This document shows, in pieces, positions 61,796-64,000 of a DNA stretch of 64,000 nucleotides (positions are counted from its first letter, which is position 1; each line of letters begins with the position of its first letter). The notes under the pieces were generated by a model, which made no database searches, was not told the origin of the DNA, and saw only the letters and a program-made list of their open reading frames with translations. The position numbers and the translations under genes were made by a program. The stretch covers positions 207,053-271,052 of the forward strand of contig DHAE01000029.1 of the NCBI GenBank assembly GCA_002397315.1, written 5' to 3'. The DNA is from Comamonadaceae bacterium UBA4962 (GTDB lineage: Bacteria > Pseudomonadota > Gammaproteobacteria > Burkholderiales > Burkholderiaceae_C).

Positions 61796-61808
61796 ATTGT
61801 TCAAGCCG
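61796..61808 (+). repeat. Outer block of right promoter arm
   Basis: ATTGTTCAAGCCG, exact inverted partner of 61628-61640, 17 bases after the right LysR-type box. CATTGT (61795-61800) is at the position expected for a -10. Confidence 0.6.
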
Positions 61809-61872
61809 CGGGCACCCCCCTACAGTCTCCCGATGTGCCGGCTGGCATCGAATGGAACGGATGGAACGAACG

Positions 61873-63162
61873 ATGGGAATGGACAGGCATGCATGCATTC
61901 TGGGCGCGGGGATCGCGGGCCTGGCGACGGCCTATGCGCTGCAGCGGCAGGGCTGGCAGGTCACGGTGATCGACCAGGGGCCAGTGGGCGGCGGGGCGAG
62001 CGGCGGCAACGGCGCGCAGCTCAGCTACAGCTACGTGCAGCCGCTCGCCGACGCTTCGGTCTGGGGGCAGTTGCCCAAGCTCCTCTTCTCGCCGGATTCA
62101 CCGCTCAAGCTGCGGCCGCAGTGGAGCCTCCACCAATGGCGCTGGGGCGCCGCTTTCCTCGCGGCCTGCAACGACACGACCTCGCGCAGTACCACGGGCG
62201 CCCTGCTGGCGCTCGCCGCCCGCAGCCGCGTGGCGTTCGAGGGCCTGCTGGAACGCGAGGGGATCGCCTGCGACTTCACGCGCACGGGCAAGCTGGTGGT
62301 GTACCGCTCGCCCGAAGCCCTGGCCGCCGCCGAGCGGCAGATGGCGCTGCAGCGCACCTGGGGCTGCGAGCAGGAATCCGTCTCCGCCGCGCGCTGCGTG
62401 GAGCTGGAGCCCTCGCTCGCCCACGGCACCGACCGCATCGCGGGCGCCATCTACACGCCCAGCGAATGCGCGGCGGATTGTCGCAAGGTCTGCGAAGGGC
62501 TGCAGGCGCTGCTGGCAGCGCGGGGTGTGCGCTTCGTGCTGGACGCGCAGTTGCGCGGCTTCGATCGCAGGGCCGACGGCCGCATCGCCGCGGTGCAGTT
62601 GCGCCACGCGGGCAGCACGGAGGACGTGCGCATGGAAGCCGATCATTTCGTGCTGGCCCTGGGCAGTGCCAGCGCCGCCTGGGCGGCGCGGCTGGGCATG
62701 CGGCTGCCCGTGTACCCGCTCAAGGGCTACAGCCTCACGCTCGATGCGCGCGCCGATGCGGCCTGGGCCCCGCACGTGAACGTGACCGACGCGGCACGCA
62801 AGGTGGTGTTCGCCCGCCTGGGCGACCGGCTGCGCGTGGCCGGCATGGCGGAACTCGTGGGCGACGACCGCAGCATTCCGCAGGACCGCATCGACCGCCT
62901 GCGCCAGGCCGTGGCCGAGGTGTTCGGCCACGACCCGGGCGCCGATGCACCGCTGCGGCCCTGGACGGGCATGCGGCCCGCGACGCCCACCGGTCTGCCC
63001 GTGGTGGGTCGGCAGCCGGGCGGCCCCGCCAACGCCTGGCTGCACACGGGCCACGGCGCCCTGGGGTTCACGCTCTCCTTCGGCACCGCGGAGCAACTGG
63101 CGGAGGCGATGGCGCAGGAGCCGCGGGCCGCCGCCGTACCGGGCGCCGTTCACGCCGCCTGA
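61873..63162 (+). CDS. dadA: D-amino-acid dehydrogenase (FAD-dependent, DadA-type)
   Basis: 429 residues from MGMDRHACILGAGIAGLATAY; closely spaced in-frame ATGs at 61852, 61861 and 61879 leave the start uncertain by a few codons. The N-terminal FAD fold has GAGIAGLATAYALQRQGW and VIDQGPVGGGASGGNGAQLSYSYVQPL, the DadA signature. Later motifs are LPVYPLKGYSLTL, RVAGMAELVGDD, RPWTGMRPATPTGLPVVG and TGHGALGFTLSFGTAEQLAE. It converts D-amino acids to keto acids at the membrane. No alanine racemase gene follows. A LysR gene converges on its 3' end (13-base overlap) and is the candidate regulator. Confidence 0.85.
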   Translation: MGMDRHACILGAGIAGLATAYALQRQGWQVTVIDQGPVGGGASGGNGAQLSYSYVQPLADASVWGQLPKLLFSPDSPLKLRPQWSLHQWRWGAAFLAACNDTTSRSTTGALLALAARSRVAFEGLLEREGIACDFTRTGKLVVYRSPEALAAAERQMALQRTWGCEQESVSAARCVELEPSLAHGTDRIAGAIYTPSECAADCRKVCEGLQALLAARGVRFVLDAQLRGFDRRADGRIAAVQLRHAGSTEDVRMEADHFVLALGSASAAWAARLGMRLPVYPLKGYSLTLDARADAAWAPHVNVTDAARKVVFARLGDRLRVAGMAELVGDDRSIPQDRIDRLRQAVAEVFGHDPGADAPLRPWTGMRPATPTGLPVVGRQPGGPANAWLHTGHGALGFTLSFGTAEQLAEAMAQEPRAAAVPGAVHAA

Positions 63163-64000
63163 GACGGCCCTCTTTGCAGGGTCTGCAGCACGGCTTCGCG
63201 CATGCAGCGCACCATCGCATCGGCGAGCAGCGATGCCGGGCGGTGCGGCATGCGCAGCGCCCTCACCGGCACCGCGATGCGCGGCAACAGCTCCAGCACG
63301 TCCACCTGCCGCGGGTCCGCGGAGGCCGCCGTGCAGGCATCGACCAGCGCCACGCCCAGGCCGTGGTGCGCCAGTGCCAGCGCGGCATGGTAGGTCTGCA
63401 CCGTGATCGCCGACTGCAGCCCGACCTCGGCCTCGCGGCAGGCATGGTTCACCATGGTGCCGAGCGGATCGTTCAACCCCAGCCGCACCACCGGCACACT
63501 CGCCAGATCGGCCAGGTGCACCGTGCCCGCGTCCACCACCGCGGCACCCAGCAGGCCGCGCGGCGCCACGCAGACGACGGCGCCTTCGGCGAGCGTCTCC
63601 TGCTCCAGCGACGGGTGCGACAGCGCCGAGAACACGAAGCCCACGTCGGCCTCCTGCAGCACCAGGGCCGAGACGATCTGCGGGGAATGCAGCGCGTCGA
63701 TGGTGACGTGCACGCCGGGATGCAGCGCATGGAAGGCCCGCAGCGCCCGCGGCATCACCTCGTGGCTCAGGGCGAGCACGCTCAGCACGTGCAGTTCGCC
63801 CTCGCGCTGCTGCCCGCGCAGGCTGCCGGCCAGCCGCTGCACCTCGTCGAGCTGCGTGAACAGCCGCTCGATGTGCGGATAGAGCGTCTGCGCCTCGCGC
63901 GTCGGCACGAGGCGCCCCTTGTGCCGGTGGAACAGCGCGAAGCCCAGTTGCAGTTCCGCATGCGCGAGGATGCGGCTGACCGCGGGCTGCGTGACATTGA
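63150..64000 (-). CDS. LysR-family transcriptional regulator (5' end outside window)
   Basis: At least 283 residues are visible. The frame is still open at 64000, with the helix-turn-helix VTQPAVSRILAHAELQLGFALF right at the window edge, so only the first 30 or so residues are missing. An apparent start at 63908 is internal. The effector domain shows LHVLSVLALSHEVMPRALRAFHALHPGV and VDVGFVF-like ADVGFVFSALSH. It converges on the dadA-like gene, overlapping its end by 13 bases, and is a plausible regulator of the mirrored gltI/dadA promoters. It is also the type of LysR often found beside amino acid oxidases. Confidence 0.85.
   Translation of the reverse strand, partial: NVTQPAVSRILAHAELQLGFALFHRHKGRLVPTREAQTLYPHIERLFTQLDEVQRLAGSLRGQQREGELHVLSVLALSHEVMPRALRAFHALHPGVHVTIDALHSPQIVSALVLQEADVGFVFSALSHPSLEQETLAEGAVVCVAPRGLLGAAVVDAGTVHLADLASVPVVRLGLNDPLGTMVNHACREAEVGLQSAITVQTYHAALALAHHGLGVALVDACTAASADPRQVDVLELLPRIAVPVRALRMPHRPASLLADAMVRCMREAVLQTLQRGPSQAA

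Larger units (their letters stand above)
61548..61872. other. Divergent control region between gltI-like and dadA-like genes
   Basis: 325 bases without a gene. Two 49-base arms, 61628-61676 and 61760-61808, face outward and carry the same three blocks at identical spacing: GCATAAC, 5 bases, GGCATGG, 17 bases, ATTGTTCAAGCCG. Between the arms is an unremarkable 83-base spacer. Confidence 0.75.

Overview
The window is a GC-rich (about 70 %) piece of a betaproteobacterial chromosome. It most resembles the Comamonadaceae, in particular the Acidovorax/Paracidovorax group. The reasons are the composition, the hda-HAD-pcnB-folK gene order, the orphan Bug-type solute-binding proteins, and families common in this group such as DUF3034, DUF3079 and DUF4124. 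Genes are densely packed on both strands and most look like core genome. I see no rRNA, tRNA, insertion sequence, prophage or CRISPR array.

Layout. 1-2229: 3' end of glutaryl-CoA dehydrogenase and a family III CoA-transferase, the end of a glutarate/lysine degradation unit. 2456-3752: two small envelope proteins. 3855-7508: an SDR protein, a ferredoxin-type flavin reductase, a Cys-rich copper-storage-like protein and a Bug protein. 7621-13918: folK, pcnB, a HAD phosphatase and hda on the minus strand, divergent from purM and an AI-2E/PerM permease. 14038-16300: a translationally coupled isochorismatase, DJ-1/PfpI and GlxA-type regulator unit. 16325-17304: a two-gene cassette resembling a toxin-antitoxin pair. 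17307-22710: DNA polymerase IV, then an ECF sigma/RskA anti-sigma/DUF3034/exported truncated globin operon, divergent from a DUF3455 lipoprotein. 22807-31675: two chemoreceptors around an L-lactate dehydrogenase-like enzyme, a DMT exporter and PBP1C. 32012-38470: DUF3079, a GNAT remnant and a 2014-residue thioester alpha-2-macroglobulin. 38639-43171: OpgC-like acyltransferase, a phytase-like esterase, an SGNH hydrolase and a Bug protein. 43226-48330: argH divergent from an AlgZ/AlgR-type two-component system followed by an exported ArgH-like protein. 48404-50400: ZIP transporter and dienelactone hydrolase. 50566-53551: a GbsR-type regulator and a four-gene redox/membrane operon. 53624-60622: LysR, acyl-CoA ligase, acyl-CoA dehydrogenase, Bug protein and alkylsulfatase, a putative catabolic cluster. 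60660-64000: glutamate/aspartate-type binding protein, D-amino-acid dehydrogenase and a LysR regulator cut by the window edge.

The most interesting items are regulatory and contextual. The gltI-like and dadA-like genes are driven from a mirror-image promoter region with identical spacing of T-N11-A boxes. The GbsR gene and the operon behind it share a 20-bp operator. A 108-bp ungapped dispersed repeat lies directly behind two unrelated genes. The 82-aa/243-aa cassette may be an uncharacterised toxin-antitoxin or defence module. An exported argininosuccinate-lyase-fold protein lies where hemC would be expected behind algR. All family assignments come from reading the protein sequences; none was confirmed by a search.
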